Source: an uncultured Bacteroidota bacterium (lineage in GTDB: Bacteria; Bacteroidota; Bacteroidia; Flavobacteriales; Flavobacteriaceae). Taken from it: a DNA stretch of 52,512 nt. Below the pieces are notes generated by a model. The model was not told the DNA's origin. It searched no databases and saw nothing but the letters and a program-made list of their open reading frames with translations. The DNA lies in the NCBI GenBank assembly GCA_902598305.1, contig CACKBL010000013.1:1-52512 (forward strand). The letters are read 5' to 3'. The translations under genes were made by a program, and so were the position numbers. How positions within the stretch are numbered: position 1 is the first letter of the stretch; each line of letters opens with the position of its first letter. This document shows, in pieces, positions 38,786-47,430 of this stretch.

Positions 38786-40222
38786 TTTTTTTACAGAGAT
38801 CTTCCTTAACATTCCTCTGAAAATAAAGTAATGGAATGGGCTTAATACATACCAATAAATTCTTCCCCATAACCCTTTAGGTCTAAAAGTGGCAGTTTGA
38901 AAAATACTATCTTTTACAATTTTAAATTCCAGCCATGCTTCTCCAGGTAATTTCATTTCTGCAAATAATAATAATCTCATGTTTTTTTTATCTGCCAACA
39001 AAACTCTCCAAAAATCTAAAGAATCTCCGGTGAAGATTTTATTATTATGTGTTCTACCTCTTCTTAAACCCACTCCTCCAGATAGTTGATCAAGATATCC
39101 TCTAATTTTCCACAAAAAATTTGCATAATACCACCCAGTATCACCTCCAATTTTCCATAATAACTCCAAAGTTTTTTCTGGGTGTATATTCTTTTCAATT
39201 TTTTTATCCTGTAAAATTCCAAATTTTGGAACTTGTATGTAATGTTTAAGTTCGTTATTTATTAGTCCACTAACTAAACTATCTTTCCAACTGCTAATTA
39301 TGCTGTTTTGTTCAATCTTTATAAATGCCATTTTAATAGCTTCGTCATAAGTATATAAATTTACATCTAGGATTTCATTAAGTTTATCACCTTTAACTAA
39401 CACCTCTGATTTCATGCTTTTAACTAAGTTTACAGCTAACGGATACGAAGTTGACGTAACAAAATAAAGCCAATATGAAGATAATCTTGGAGTCATTATT
39501 GGAAGGGTAATAATTAATTTTTTTAAACCTCTGTTTTTAGCATATTTGTAAAGCATTTCTTTGTAAGTTAAAATACTCAATCCCCCAATATCAAATGCTT
39601 TTCCCATACACTTAGGATGTAATAAAACACCAGTGAGAAATTCAATAACATTCCTAACCGCTATTGGTTGGGATTTTGTTTTAACCCACTTTGGAGTTAT
39701 CATAATTGGTAGTTTTTCACACAAATCTCTTATAATTTCAAATGATGCACTTCCAGACCCAACTATTATACCTGCTCTAAGAACTGTTAATTTGATTTGA
39801 TTTTTTCTAAGAATTCGTTCTACTTTTTTTCTTGATTCTAAGTGTTTTGAAAGATTCTTATTGTTAACAATTCCGCTTAAAAAAATTATCTGTCTAGCGT
39901 ATGTTCTTTTTATCAAGTAATTAAAGTTTTTTGCACAACGAATTTCCATTTTAGAGAAGCTGTCTATTTTTGATGACATTGAATGGATTAAATAATAAAC
40001 TACATCTATTTCTTTTGGAATAGAACTCTCTTTTGGGCTGTTGAGAAAATCAATTGTTATTACTTTTACTTTTTTAAAAAAGTTTGGATTTAAAGATAAT
40101 CTTTCAGGATTTCTTACCGCACAATAAACTCTATGCCCATCTTCAACTAACTTTGGAATTAAGCGCATTCCTATATAACCATTCGCTCCAGTAATTAAAA
40201 TATTTAAATTTTTTTTATTCAT
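38756..40222 (-). CDS. SDR-family NAD(P)-binding protein with C-terminal DUF2867
   Basis: 488 residues from MNKKNLNILITGANGYIGMR. The N-terminal half is an atypical/extended SDR Rossmann domain with G12-A-N-G15-Y-I-G18 as the nucleotide-binding loop, DVVYYLIHSM, FLSGIVNNKN and VLRAGIIVGSGSASFEIIRD. The C-terminal part, from about residue 345, carries WKIGGDTGWYYANFLWKIRG, GGVGLRRGR, DFWRVLLADKKNMRLLLFAE and FRPKGLWGRIYWYVLSPFHY, the pattern of DUF2867. The substrate is not known to me. DUF2867 proteins are, from memory, sometimes found near photolyase genes, but none is seen here. It overlaps gltA by 30 bp at its 3' end and diverges from argS. Confidence 0.87.
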   Translation of the reverse strand: MNKKNLNILITGANGYIGMRLIPKLVEDGHRVYCAVRNPERLSLNPNFFKKVKVITIDFLNSPKESSIPKEIDVVYYLIHSMSSKIDSFSKMEIRCAKNFNYLIKRTYARQIIFLSGIVNNKNLSKHLESRKKVERILRKNQIKLTVLRAGIIVGSGSASFEIIRDLCEKLPIMITPKWVKTKSQPIAVRNVIEFLTGVLLHPKCMGKAFDIGGLSILTYKEMLYKYAKNRGLKKLIITLPIMTPRLSSYWLYFVTSTSYPLAVNLVKSMKSEVLVKGDKLNEILDVNLYTYDEAIKMAFIKIEQNSIISSWKDSLVSGLINNELKHYIQVPKFGILQDKKIEKNIHPEKTLELLWKIGGDTGWYYANFLWKIRGYLDQLSGGVGLRRGRTHNNKIFTGDSLDFWRVLLADKKNMRLLLFAEMKLPGEAWLEFKIVKDSIFQTATFRPKGLWGRIYWYVLSPFHYFIFRGMLRKISVKKSSLTNGNKF

Positions 40223-40266
40223 TTTCAATTATGAAAATAATTTATTTTAATGTATTTATTTCTGTA

Positions 40267-40295
40267 TTTGAATTTATTCTTTATAACTATCTTTA
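40267..40295 (+). promoter_or_regulatory. Candidate argS promoter
   Basis: TTTG at 40267-40270 and TATCTTTA at 40288-40295, separated by 17 bp, match the Bacteroidota -33 and -7 elements with one mismatch in the -7 box. The leader to the argS ATG would be very short, about 5-8 nt. It lies in the 86-bp gap shared with the divergent SDR gene. Confidence 0.45.
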
Positions 40296-40308
40296 AATAA
40301 ATAATCAA

Positions 40309-42087
40309 ATGAAATTTTATTCTGAACAGTTTTCTCCTTATTTAAGGGAGTTTTTCAAAGATAACTATAGTGTTGAAATTGATAGTTTTGACTTTGTGAA
40401 GACCAAAGATGGTTTTGATGGTGACATTACTATGTTGGTTTTTCCACTTCAAAACAAAGTAAACGTTGATATAGAATCGCTTTGTCAGGAAATAGGCTCT
40501 TTTCTAGTGGGTAAAGTTTCTTGGATTTGTGATTTTAATATTATAAAAGGATTCCTCAATTTAAATATTCTAGATGTTTTTTATGTAAATTTTCTTAAAA
40601 AGTTAGATTCAAATCCAAAATATGGTCATAAACCTATTGATGAAGAAAACGGTATTACTCTTGTCGAGTTTTCTTCACCAAATACAAATAAACCACTACA
40701 CTTGGGACATATTAGAAATAACTTATTAGGTGATTCAATTACTAGAATTTTAAAAGCTAACGGGTATAAAACCATAAAAACTCAAATAATTAATGACAGA
40801 GGGATACATATTTGTAAATCAATGGTTTCATGGTTAAAATTTGCAAAAGGTTCAACTCCAAAATCAACGGGTATTAAACCGGACAAATTTGTAGGTAATT
40901 ATTACGTCTTATTTGAAAAAGAGTATCAAAAGCAGATAAAAATTCTTATAGACAAAGGATATAAAAAAAATGATGCCGAGAGAAAAGCAACAATTTTTTT
41001 AGAGGCTAAACAAATGCTTCAAAAATGGGAATCGGGAGATGAAAAAACAGTCAAATTATGGAAAAAAATGAATGATTGGGTTTATGAAGGATTTGATACA
41101 ACCTATAAGTCTTTAGGAATTGAATTTGATAAAAATTATTACGAAAGTAATACATATTTGGAGGGTAAGAAAATTGTTGAAAAAGGTGTATCACAAGGTA
41201 TATTTTATAAAAAGGAAGACGGTTCAACTTGTGTTGATTTAACTGAAAACGGTCTTGATGAAAAAGTACTAATCAGATCAGATGGGACTTCTGTTTACAT
41301 AACTCAAGATATTGGTACAGCTATGCAAAGATTCGAGGATTTTCCTGAATTAAAAGGTATGATTTATACTGTCGGTAATGAGCAAGAGTACCATTTTAAG
41401 ACCTTGTTTTTAATTCTAAAAAAAATAGGAATTAAATGGACTAATATGTTACATCACCTAAGTTATGGTATGGTTGATTTACCTGACGGTAAAATGAAAA
41501 GTAGGGAAGGGAATGTAATCGATGCAGATGATTTAATGTCAAAAATGAAAACCACCGCAAAGGAAATATCAAGTAAACTCGGAAAGCTTGAGGGATATTC
41601 AAATACCAAGAAAAATGATCTCTACCAAAAAATTAGTCTTGGGGCTCTTAAGTATTACATTTTGAAAGTTGATCCAAGAAAGACCATACTCTTTGATCCA
41701 GAAAAATCAATCGATTTTAATGGAAACACTGGCCCTTTTATTCAGTACGCGTATGCTAGAATACAATCAATTTTAAAAGGCAATAAAATCAATCCAGAAA
41801 TTCCAATGCCTAAAAAACTGGATTCAAAAGAAATTTTGATTATCAAACAACTTATTCATTATCCTGAAATTGTTGAGCAATCATTAAAAAGCCTAAGCCC
41901 AGCTATTATTTCGAATTACATCTATGAACTTGTAAAAAGATTTAATTCCTTTTATCAAAATGTTACAATTTTAGGGGCGGAAACTATTATTACAAAGAAT
42001 TTCAGGTTAATGTTACTGAAAAGTGTAGCCAGTAATTTGAATAACTCTTGCACTTTATTAGGTATACAGTTACCAAAAAGGATGTAA
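40309..42087 (+). CDS. argS: Arginyl-tRNA synthetase
   Basis: 592 residues, class I. The N-terminal Add-1 domain (about 1-110) recognises the tRNA D-loop. The catalytic core has FSSPNTNKPLHLGHIRNNLL with HLGH at 131-134 as the HIGH motif, NDRGIHICKSM, TVGNEQEYHFKTLF and GKMKSREGNVI as the KMSKS counterpart. The helical anticodon domain includes GNTGPFIQYAYARIQSIL and ends SNLNNSCTLLGIQLPKRM. It transcribes toward proteorhodopsin, with a strong bidirectional hairpin between them. Confidence 0.96.
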   Translation: MKFYSEQFSPYLREFFKDNYSVEIDSFDFVKTKDGFDGDITMLVFPLQNKVNVDIESLCQEIGSFLVGKVSWICDFNIIKGFLNLNILDVFYVNFLKKLDSNPKYGHKPIDEENGITLVEFSSPNTNKPLHLGHIRNNLLGDSITRILKANGYKTIKTQIINDRGIHICKSMVSWLKFAKGSTPKSTGIKPDKFVGNYYVLFEKEYQKQIKILIDKGYKKNDAERKATIFLEAKQMLQKWESGDEKTVKLWKKMNDWVYEGFDTTYKSLGIEFDKNYYESNTYLEGKKIVEKGVSQGIFYKKEDGSTCVDLTENGLDEKVLIRSDGTSVYITQDIGTAMQRFEDFPELKGMIYTVGNEQEYHFKTLFLILKKIGIKWTNMLHHLSYGMVDLPDGKMKSREGNVIDADDLMSKMKTTAKEISSKLGKLEGYSNTKKNDLYQKISLGALKYYILKVDPRKTILFDPEKSIDFNGNTGPFIQYAYARIQSILKGNKINPEIPMPKKLDSKEILIIKQLIHYPEIVEQSLKSLSPAIISNYIYELVKRFNSFYQNVTILGAETIITKNFRLMLLKSVASNLNNSCTLLGIQLPKRM

Positions 42088-42090
42088 AAA

Positions 42091-42117
42091 AAAAAACCGC
42101 CAGAAAGGCGGTTTTTT
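42091..42117. terminator. Bidirectional terminator between argS and proteorhodopsin
   Basis: AAAAAACCGCC, loop AGAAA, then GGCGGTTTTTT. The 11-bp stem is G/C-rich at the top, with a T-run at the end on either strand. It lies just past the argS stop and just before the proteorhodopsin stop, so it can end both convergent transcripts. Confidence 0.9.
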
Positions 42118-42135
42118 CAAAAATATACTATTTGG

Positions 42136-42867
42136 TTATTTAGATTGAACTGCTAAATTATATACAACTAATCCAAAACCAATTTTATTTATGGCATCAC
42201 CAATATTGTAAAGGACATCCATCGATCCTTCAAGACCTCCGAAAATACCACTATACCATCCTTCAGTACCAGCCATGTAACCTACTGGGTAAATAGCCCA
42301 GCCAATCAGTACAAACTTAGCAAGCATATTATGAGCTGATAAAGTTGCACCTCCTGCAGAAGTTGCTAATTTCTTAGCTTCTCCCATCCAAATATCATAT
42401 ACAATTACAAAATATGCTATACCTGAAACTAATCCCCAGGCAGCAGGTCCAACACCAGTCGTATATACAGCTTCACCTAAATATCCGCCAACTAACATAA
42501 TTGTTGAAAGAAGAATTAATCTCCACATCATTTTAGTAGAAGCTCCTGCAGGTTTGAGTATAAGGTAAAACTCAACACACATAAGAGGAACTGTTAATAT
42601 CCAGTCAACATATCGGAAGAAAGTCGGGGAAGTTTGATTTTCTAACCAATACTCCCTCATGTACCAATAGTGAACTGCAGCAATAAAAGTTATCAATCCT
42701 GAAACTAGAATTGATGTTCTCCATTTATTATCGTGAGAATTCATTGATAGGAAGAAAAACGCTGATGCTGCCATCATTGCCATACATCCTACAAAAAAAG
42801 TGAATCCAACATAGTCAGCTGTATCAACACTACCAGCAGTGACTATTAAACTTAAAAATTTTTCCAT
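42136..42867 (-). CDS. Proteorhodopsin, light-driven proton pump
   Basis: 243 residues and seven transmembrane helices, with a retinal Schiff base. In helix C, RYVDWILTVPLMCVEFYLIL gives Asp88 (proton acceptor), Thr92, Met96 and Glu99 (donor), matching positions 97, 101, 105 and 108 of the reference green protein. Asp-Thr-Glu marks an outward proton pump, and Met at the tuning position is typical of green-absorbing flavobacterial forms. His66 in AAVHYWYMREYW matches the His that pairs with the acceptor, and Lys228 in DAINKIGFGL binds retinal. The product stores light energy as a proton gradient in the inner membrane. Its partner blh is next to it and divergent. Carotenoid genes (crt) are not in the window. 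Confidence 0.97.
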   Translation of the reverse strand: MEKFLSLIVTAGSVDTADYVGFTFFVGCMAMMAASAFFFLSMNSHDNKWRTSILVSGLITFIAAVHYWYMREYWLENQTSPTFFRYVDWILTVPLMCVEFYLILKPAGASTKMMWRLILLSTIMLVGGYLGEAVYTTGVGPAAWGLVSGIAYFVIVYDIWMGEAKKLATSAGGATLSAHNMLAKFVLIGWAIYPVGYMAGTEGWYSGIFGGLEGSMDVLYNIGDAINKIGFGLVVYNLAVQSK

Positions 42868-42965
42868 ATTAGAATTAATTATTTGTTTTTGTTTAGGTAA
42901 ATTTAGAAAAAATTAAACTTACTCATAATTTTTATCAATAAAATTTTGATTTAAAAACAAATTTC

Positions 42966-43871
42966 TTGCTGGTAATTCTCAAAAAATACAGACTTCATTT
43001 TTTTTCAACTCTTATATTTTTAGTTTTAAATACAATTTTAAGTGTTGAAAATCAATCAATTATATCCTTTATTCTAATTTTCTCTTTTGGGTTAGTGCAT
43101 GGTGCTAATGATATTCAATTAATTCAAAAAAAAACACTTGATTACAGTGTTAAATTCTTTAGTTATTCAATTTTACTATATATTTTTATCGTTATAGTAG
43201 GAATTTTAATCTTTTTTTTTGTTCCAAAGTTTGGACTTCTTTTCTTCATTTTGTTTAGTTCTTTTCATTTTGGTGAACAGCATTTAGGCGTGTATGATAT
43301 AAAATCAAAATATTTAATCATTAAAAATATTTTATACATTTCATATGGCTCTACAATTTTAGGTCTTCTATTCTCGCTTCAATGGTTAGACACGCATGTA
43401 ATTATATACGAAATTTCAGAACTATTTATTTCAAAGAAAATCATGGAATTATTTTTTTACTCTGGGTTTTCAGTTTTTTTTATAATTTCTCTTTCATACA
43501 AAAACTTAAGAAAATTTTTATGGATTGAGACCGTGCTTTTAATTTTTTTAGGTTTTTTCTTTTCTAAAGCCCCATTATTACTTTCTTTTTCGGTTTATTT
43601 TGTTTTTTGGCACAGTATTCCTTCGATTTTAGATCAATTGAATTTCTTATACGAAAAGGATAATTCTGGAAAAATAAAATATTTGTTGTCATCAATGCCA
43701 TATTGGATTATGTCTATAGTAGGTCTTTTTGGTTTTTATTTTTATTTCCATACAAAACCAGATACATTTTTACCTCTATTTTTCTCCTTTTTGGCAGCTA
43801 TAACTTTTCCTCATACAATTGTTATGGGATGGTTAAAAATTTATAAACCTAAAACAAAAAGTAAGATCTAA
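42966..43871 (+). CDS. blh: Brp/Blh-family beta-carotene 15,15'-dioxygenase
   Basis: 301 residues, a multi-pass membrane enzyme that splits beta-carotene into two retinal molecules, the chromophore of proteorhodopsin. Conserved His residues are visible in helices: GLVHGANDI (His45), FHFGEQHLG (His101, His106), FWHSIPS (His216) and FPHTIVMGW (His283), the pattern of the iron-binding site in this family. No ATG exists in the open frame ahead of the first helix (the upstream stop is at 42939-42941), so TTG at 42966 is the best start, giving MLVILKKYRLHFFSTLIF. It diverges from proteorhodopsin across a 98-bp gap. ffh follows on the same strand. Confidence 0.92.
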   Translation: MLVILKKYRLHFFSTLIFLVLNTILSVENQSIISFILIFSFGLVHGANDIQLIQKKTLDYSVKFFSYSILLYIFIVIVGILIFFFVPKFGLLFFILFSSFHFGEQHLGVYDIKSKYLIIKNILYISYGSTILGLLFSLQWLDTHVIIYEISELFISKKIMELFFYSGFSVFFIISLSYKNLRKFLWIETVLLIFLGFFFSKAPLLLSFSVYFVFWHSIPSILDQLNFLYEKDNSGKIKYLLSSMPYWIMSIVGLFGFYFYFHTKPDTFLPLFFSFLAAITFPHTIVMGWLKIYKPKTKSKI

Positions 43872-43912
43872 TTAAATGTATATTTATAGACTTATAAAAC
43901 TAAAAGTTTATG

Positions 43913-45244
43913 ATGTTTGATAATTTAAGTTCAAAGCTAGAAAGGGCCTTCAAAGTTTTAAAAGGTCAAGGTAAAATTTCAGAAATAAATGTTGCAGAAA
44001 CAATAAAAGAAATTAGAAGGGCCCTTTTAGATGCGGATGTTAATTTCAAAATTGCAAAAGAATTCACAAATAAAGTAAAAGAAAAAGCCCTTGGAAGAGA
44101 TGTTTTGAATAGTATAAATCCAGGCCAATTAATGACTAAGATTGTCAAAGATGAACTCACAGATCTTATGGGTGAAAAGGCAGTCGAACTTAATTTAACA
44201 AATAAACCTTCAATAATTTTAATGTCTGGGCTTCAAGGTTCAGGAAAAACTACTCTAACTGGGAAATTAGCTTATTTTTTAAAAAATAAAAAACATAAAA
44301 AACCTTATTTAATTGCCTGTGATATATATAGACCCGCTGCAATCGACCAACTTGAGGTTTTATCAGAAGACTTAAAAGTTCCTGTATTTAGTGATAGAAA
44401 TGAAAAAGACCCCGTAAAAATTGCATTAAATGGGATTAAAAGCGCAAAAAAAGAAAATTGTGATGTTATATTAATTGATACTGCTGGAAGGTTGGCGATC
44501 GATGACGAAATGATGAAAGAAATATCTAAAATCCATTTAAAAGTCAAACCTGATGAGACTCTTTTTGTGGTTGATTCAATGACCGGTCAAGACGCTGTAA
44601 ATACCGCGAAGGCATTTAATGACATTTTAAACTTTGATGGGGTTGTTTTAACCAAACTTGATGGTGATACAAGAGGTGGAGCGGCTTTGTCTATTAGAAC
44701 AGTCGTTGACAAACCGATTAAATTTATTGGTACCGGAGAAAAAATGGATGCATTAAATATTTTTTACCCTGAAAGAATGGCCGATCGAATTTTAGGTATG
44801 GGTGATGTGGTTTCATTAGTAGAAAGGGCACAACAACAGTTTGATGAAGAACAAGCTAGAAGAATTAGCAAAAAAATAGCTAAAAATCAATTTGGATTTG
44901 ATGATTTTCTGACTCAGATAGAGCAAATTAAAAAAATGGGCAATGTTAAAGATCTAATGGGAATGATTCCTGGTATGGGAAGTAAAATTAAAGACATAGA
45001 TATCGATAATGATTCTTTCAGGCATATCGAAGCTATGATTAAATCAATGACCTTGGAGGAAAGAAAAAATCCTGATTTAATGAATCAAAGCAGAAAAATG
45101 CGCATTGCCCTTGGTTCTGGCCAGGATATAGGTGAAGTTAATAAGATGATTAAACAATTTTTTCAAATGAGTAAAATGATGAAAATGATGCAAGGAGGTA
45201 AAGGAAAAAATATGTTGAACATGATGCAAAATTTTGGCAAGTAG
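43913..45244 (+). CDS. ffh: Signal recognition particle protein Ffh
   Basis: 443 residues from MFDNLSSKLERAFKVLKGQG; an ATG one codon earlier is equally open. The N domain is followed by the G domain, with GLQGSGKTTLTGKLA (P-loop), ACDIYRPAAIDQLEVL, IDTAGR, TKLDGDTRGGAALS and FIGTGEKMDAL. The methionine-rich M domain, with GMIPGMGSKIKDID and the end MMKMMQGGKGKNMLNMMQNF, binds signal peptides and 4.5S RNA. It targets inner-membrane proteins such as the neighbouring proteorhodopsin to SecY. folD starts one base after its stop. Confidence 0.97.
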   Translation: MFDNLSSKLERAFKVLKGQGKISEINVAETIKEIRRALLDADVNFKIAKEFTNKVKEKALGRDVLNSINPGQLMTKIVKDELTDLMGEKAVELNLTNKPSIILMSGLQGSGKTTLTGKLAYFLKNKKHKKPYLIACDIYRPAAIDQLEVLSEDLKVPVFSDRNEKDPVKIALNGIKSAKKENCDVILIDTAGRLAIDDEMMKEISKIHLKVKPDETLFVVDSMTGQDAVNTAKAFNDILNFDGVVLTKLDGDTRGGAALSIRTVVDKPIKFIGTGEKMDALNIFYPERMADRILGMGDVVSLVERAQQQFDEEQARRISKKIAKNQFGFDDFLTQIEQIKKMGNVKDLMGMIPGMGSKIKDIDIDNDSFRHIEAMIKSMTLEERKNPDLMNQSRKMRIALGSGQDIGEVNKMIKQFFQMSKMMKMMQGGKGKNMLNMMQNFGK

Positions 45245-45245
45245 C

Positions 45246-46112
45246 ATGATTCTTTTAGATGGTAAAAAAATATCGGATGAAATAAAAAGTGAAATAAAAG
45301 TTTCAGTTGAAAAGTTAATACGTAAAAAAGAAAGACCCCCTCATTTAGCAGCTATCCTTGTAGGTGACGATGGTGCAAGTTTAACCTACATTGCAAGTAA
45401 AATTCGTTCTTGTGATCAAGTAGGTTTCAAATCTTCCCTTTTTCGTTATAATTCAGATATTTCTGAAAATGATTTGATAAAAAAAATTGAAGATTTGAAT
45501 ATAAATCGTGAAATTGATGGATTTATAGTTCAACTTCCTCTACCAAAACACATAAATGAACAAAAAGTCTTATTATCCATTGATCCAAGAAAAGATGTCG
45601 ATGGTTTTCACCCTACAAATTTTGGAAAAATGGCTCTGGGTTTAAAAAGTTTTATACCTGCTACACCCTATGGAATAATGAAATTAATCGAAAAATACGA
45701 CATTGAAACTGAGGGTAAAAGTTGTCTTGTTGTTGGAAGAAGTAATATTGTTGGAAGGCCTATGAGTATTTTGATGAGTCTAAGAGGAAGATATGGAAAC
45801 TCAACGGTAACATTAGCGCATAGCAAGAGTAAGAATTTAGCTGAACTTACTAAAAAAGCTGATATTATTATAATGGCATTAGGTATACCAGAATTTTTAA
45901 AGTATGACATGATAAAAAAAGATTCAACAATCATTGATGTTGGTATAACTAGAGTCGAGGATAAGTCTAAAAGGAGAGGTTATGTAATAAAAGGAGATGT
46001 TGACTTTGACAGTGTATCTAAAAAAGCTAAATTTTTAACTCCTGTACCTGGTGGAGTAGGTCCAATGACTATTGCTATGCTTTTACAAAACACTTTAGAT
46101 GCTAGACTTTGA
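45246..46112 (+). CDS. folD: Methylenetetrahydrofolate dehydrogenase / cyclohydrolase
   Basis: 288 residues from the ATG giving MILLDGKKISDEIKSEIKVS; a TTG four codons earlier lies inside ffh. The bifunctional enzyme interconverts methylene-, methenyl- and formyl-tetrahydrofolate for purines and initiator tRNA. Motifs are TYIASKIRSCDQVGF with the catalytic Lys, GFIVQLPLPKHINEQKVL, KDVDGFHP, PATPYGIMKLIEKY, the NADP site VVGRSNIVGRPMSILM and the end LTPVPGGVGPMTIAMLLQNT. It overlaps the convergent membrane-protein gene by 11 bp. Confidence 0.96.
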   Translation: MILLDGKKISDEIKSEIKVSVEKLIRKKERPPHLAAILVGDDGASLTYIASKIRSCDQVGFKSSLFRYNSDISENDLIKKIEDLNINREIDGFIVQLPLPKHINEQKVLLSIDPRKDVDGFHPTNFGKMALGLKSFIPATPYGIMKLIEKYDIETEGKSCLVVGRSNIVGRPMSILMSLRGRYGNSTVTLAHSKSKNLAELTKKADIIIMALGIPEFLKYDMIKKDSTIIDVGITRVEDKSKRRGYVIKGDVDFDSVSKKAKFLTPVPGGVGPMTIAMLLQNTLDARL

Positions 46113-46980
46113 GATTTGTCTTAGGGTTTTCTATATTATTGTAAATTTTAAGGATTAAATAGGCAAAACTAACCCCTGTTAAAATCAAAATCATCGTCAG
46201 ATATCCTGAAGAGGAAAATGATAATCTAATCAATATCGTCGAGATGATAAATCCAGTGTTCCTAATTAACTTACTGTATTCCTCTGTATACCTAAAAGAA
46301 ATTAACAAAATAATTACATCAGCCAAGATTAAAAGGGTAAAGAATTTATTAAAAAAAAGACCGTCAATTTGAGTAATTGTCTGACTAGAATAAATATTGA
46401 AAATCCATTCGTAAATTGTATTTAAAGCCATGAAGCTCATCACAACTAACAATGATAAACTAACTATTTTTTTTGAGGATATAAAACGAATCAATGAAGG
46501 GTCAGTTATATTTTTCTTTGGTAATTTTTGTGTCCCTTTATTAAAAAGATAAATTAGGAAGAATAGAAGTAAAAACCCTGACAAATCGACAATAAGTTCA
46601 ATGTTATGATCACTAGATATCCAATTTTCATTTAAATCCATCAAAGGAATATCCTTGAAAATTTTTCGAATTACTATTAATGATATTATTTCAAATTGTT
46701 TTGATATACAGGAGGTGAAAGATCTTGGAAGATAAAAAAGAAGAAGATATACCTCATATACAAGAATTAAGGAAAAGGGAGTGTATATAGCAGATATAGG
46801 GTCGTTAAGAAGTTCTTGATTTAAATCTGATACTTCAATTAAAGTTAATTCTTTTAAAAAAATTAATAAAAGATGAATTATAAAACCAAAACCCGCTAGA
46901 ATTAAGATTAAATTTTCAATTTTTTTTCTAACTGTATCAGCAAAAACAGAATTAAAAAGAGAATTGGCTGTGTCTCTCAT
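46102..46980 (-). CDS. Multi-pass membrane protein of unknown function
   Basis: 292 residues that I cannot assign to a family. After a charged N-terminus (residues 1-23) come about six or seven hydrophobic helices: near 24-45 (ILILAGFGFIIHLLLIFL), 65-86, 127-148 (GFLLLFFLIYLF), 172-192, 205-225 (TLLILADVIILLISF), 235-250 and 255-276. Between helices 2 and 3 lies an amphipathic stretch (SCISKQFEIISLIVIRKIF). Residues LIRNTGFIISTILIRLSF form a helix with two in-line Arg residues. No catalytic motif is visible. It starts 5 nt after the VOC gene and probably shares its transcript, and it overlaps folD by 11 bp at the 3' end. Confidence 0.7.
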   Translation of the reverse strand: MRDTANSLFNSVFADTVRKKIENLILILAGFGFIIHLLLIFLKELTLIEVSDLNQELLNDPISAIYTPFSLILVYEVYLLLFYLPRSFTSCISKQFEIISLIVIRKIFKDIPLMDLNENWISSDHNIELIVDLSGFLLLFFLIYLFNKGTQKLPKKNITDPSLIRFISSKKIVSLSLLVVMSFMALNTIYEWIFNIYSSQTITQIDGLFFNKFFTLLILADVIILLISFRYTEEYSKLIRNTGFIISTILIRLSFSSSGYLTMILILTGVSFAYLILKIYNNIENPKTNLKV

Positions 46981-46985
46981 TTCAA

Positions 46986-47405
46986 CTAGACTGCGAAAAG
47001 TTGTTCTAAGTTTTTAAAACTCTTGAATTCAAGAGCATTACCTGAGGGGTCATAAAAAAACATTGTAAGTTGTTCGCCGGGCTCGTTTTCAAAGCGTAAA
47101 TATGGAGGAATCTGAAAATCTATTTTTTGTTTCAACAATTCCTTACTGAAACGTTTGAACTCATTCCATTCTAAAACAACTCCAAAGTGTGGAATTGGAA
47201 CAGATTTCCCATCGACCTCATTAAAATGTTCTCTTTTTGTTAAATTTTTATCTTCATGTAAAACCAATTGATGTCCAAATAAATTGTAATCAACCCATTG
47301 TTTGTCTTTTCTACCTCTTTTACAACCAAGAACTTTTTCATAAAAGTCTATCGATTCATTTAAGTCCCTTACAGGAATAGCCAAATGGAACGGTCTTAAA
47401 TCCAT
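46986..47405 (-). CDS. VOC-superfamily (glyoxalase/dioxygenase fold) protein
   Basis: 139 residues, a single vicinal-oxygen-chelate domain built from two beta-alpha-beta-beta-beta units. Likely metal ligands are His in LRPFHLAIPVRDLNESIDFY, His in PIPHFGVVLEW and Glu in SGNALEFKSF. The segment YEKVLGCKRGRKDKQWVDYN and PPYLRFENEPGEQLTMFFYD are typical of uncharacterised VOC proteins annotated as glyoxalase or dioxygenase-like. The reaction cannot be told from sequence. A perfect TAAATTTG box lies 17 bp before the start. Confidence 0.85.
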   Translation of the reverse strand: MDLRPFHLAIPVRDLNESIDFYEKVLGCKRGRKDKQWVDYNLFGHQLVLHEDKNLTKREHFNEVDGKSVPIPHFGVVLEWNEFKRFSKELLKQKIDFQIPPYLRFENEPGEQLTMFFYDPSGNALEFKSFKNLEQLFAV

Positions 47406-47422
47406 AATATTAATTTATTAGT

Positions 47423-47430
47423 CAAATTTA
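47423..47430 (-). promoter_or_regulatory. Candidate -7 box for the VOC gene
   Basis: Minus-strand TAAATTTG is an exact TAnnTTTG match, 17 bp ahead of the VOC start. It falls where a -33 element for the divergent queE gene would be, so two promoters would be interleaved in 57 bp. No clear -33 TTTG is seen for this one. Confidence 0.4.

Noticed and set aside
42898-42905. TAAATTTA ahead of proteorhodopsin as a promoter box
   Set aside because: The string is palindromic and common here; the -33 candidate is poor. It may be real, but the sequence alone does not support it.
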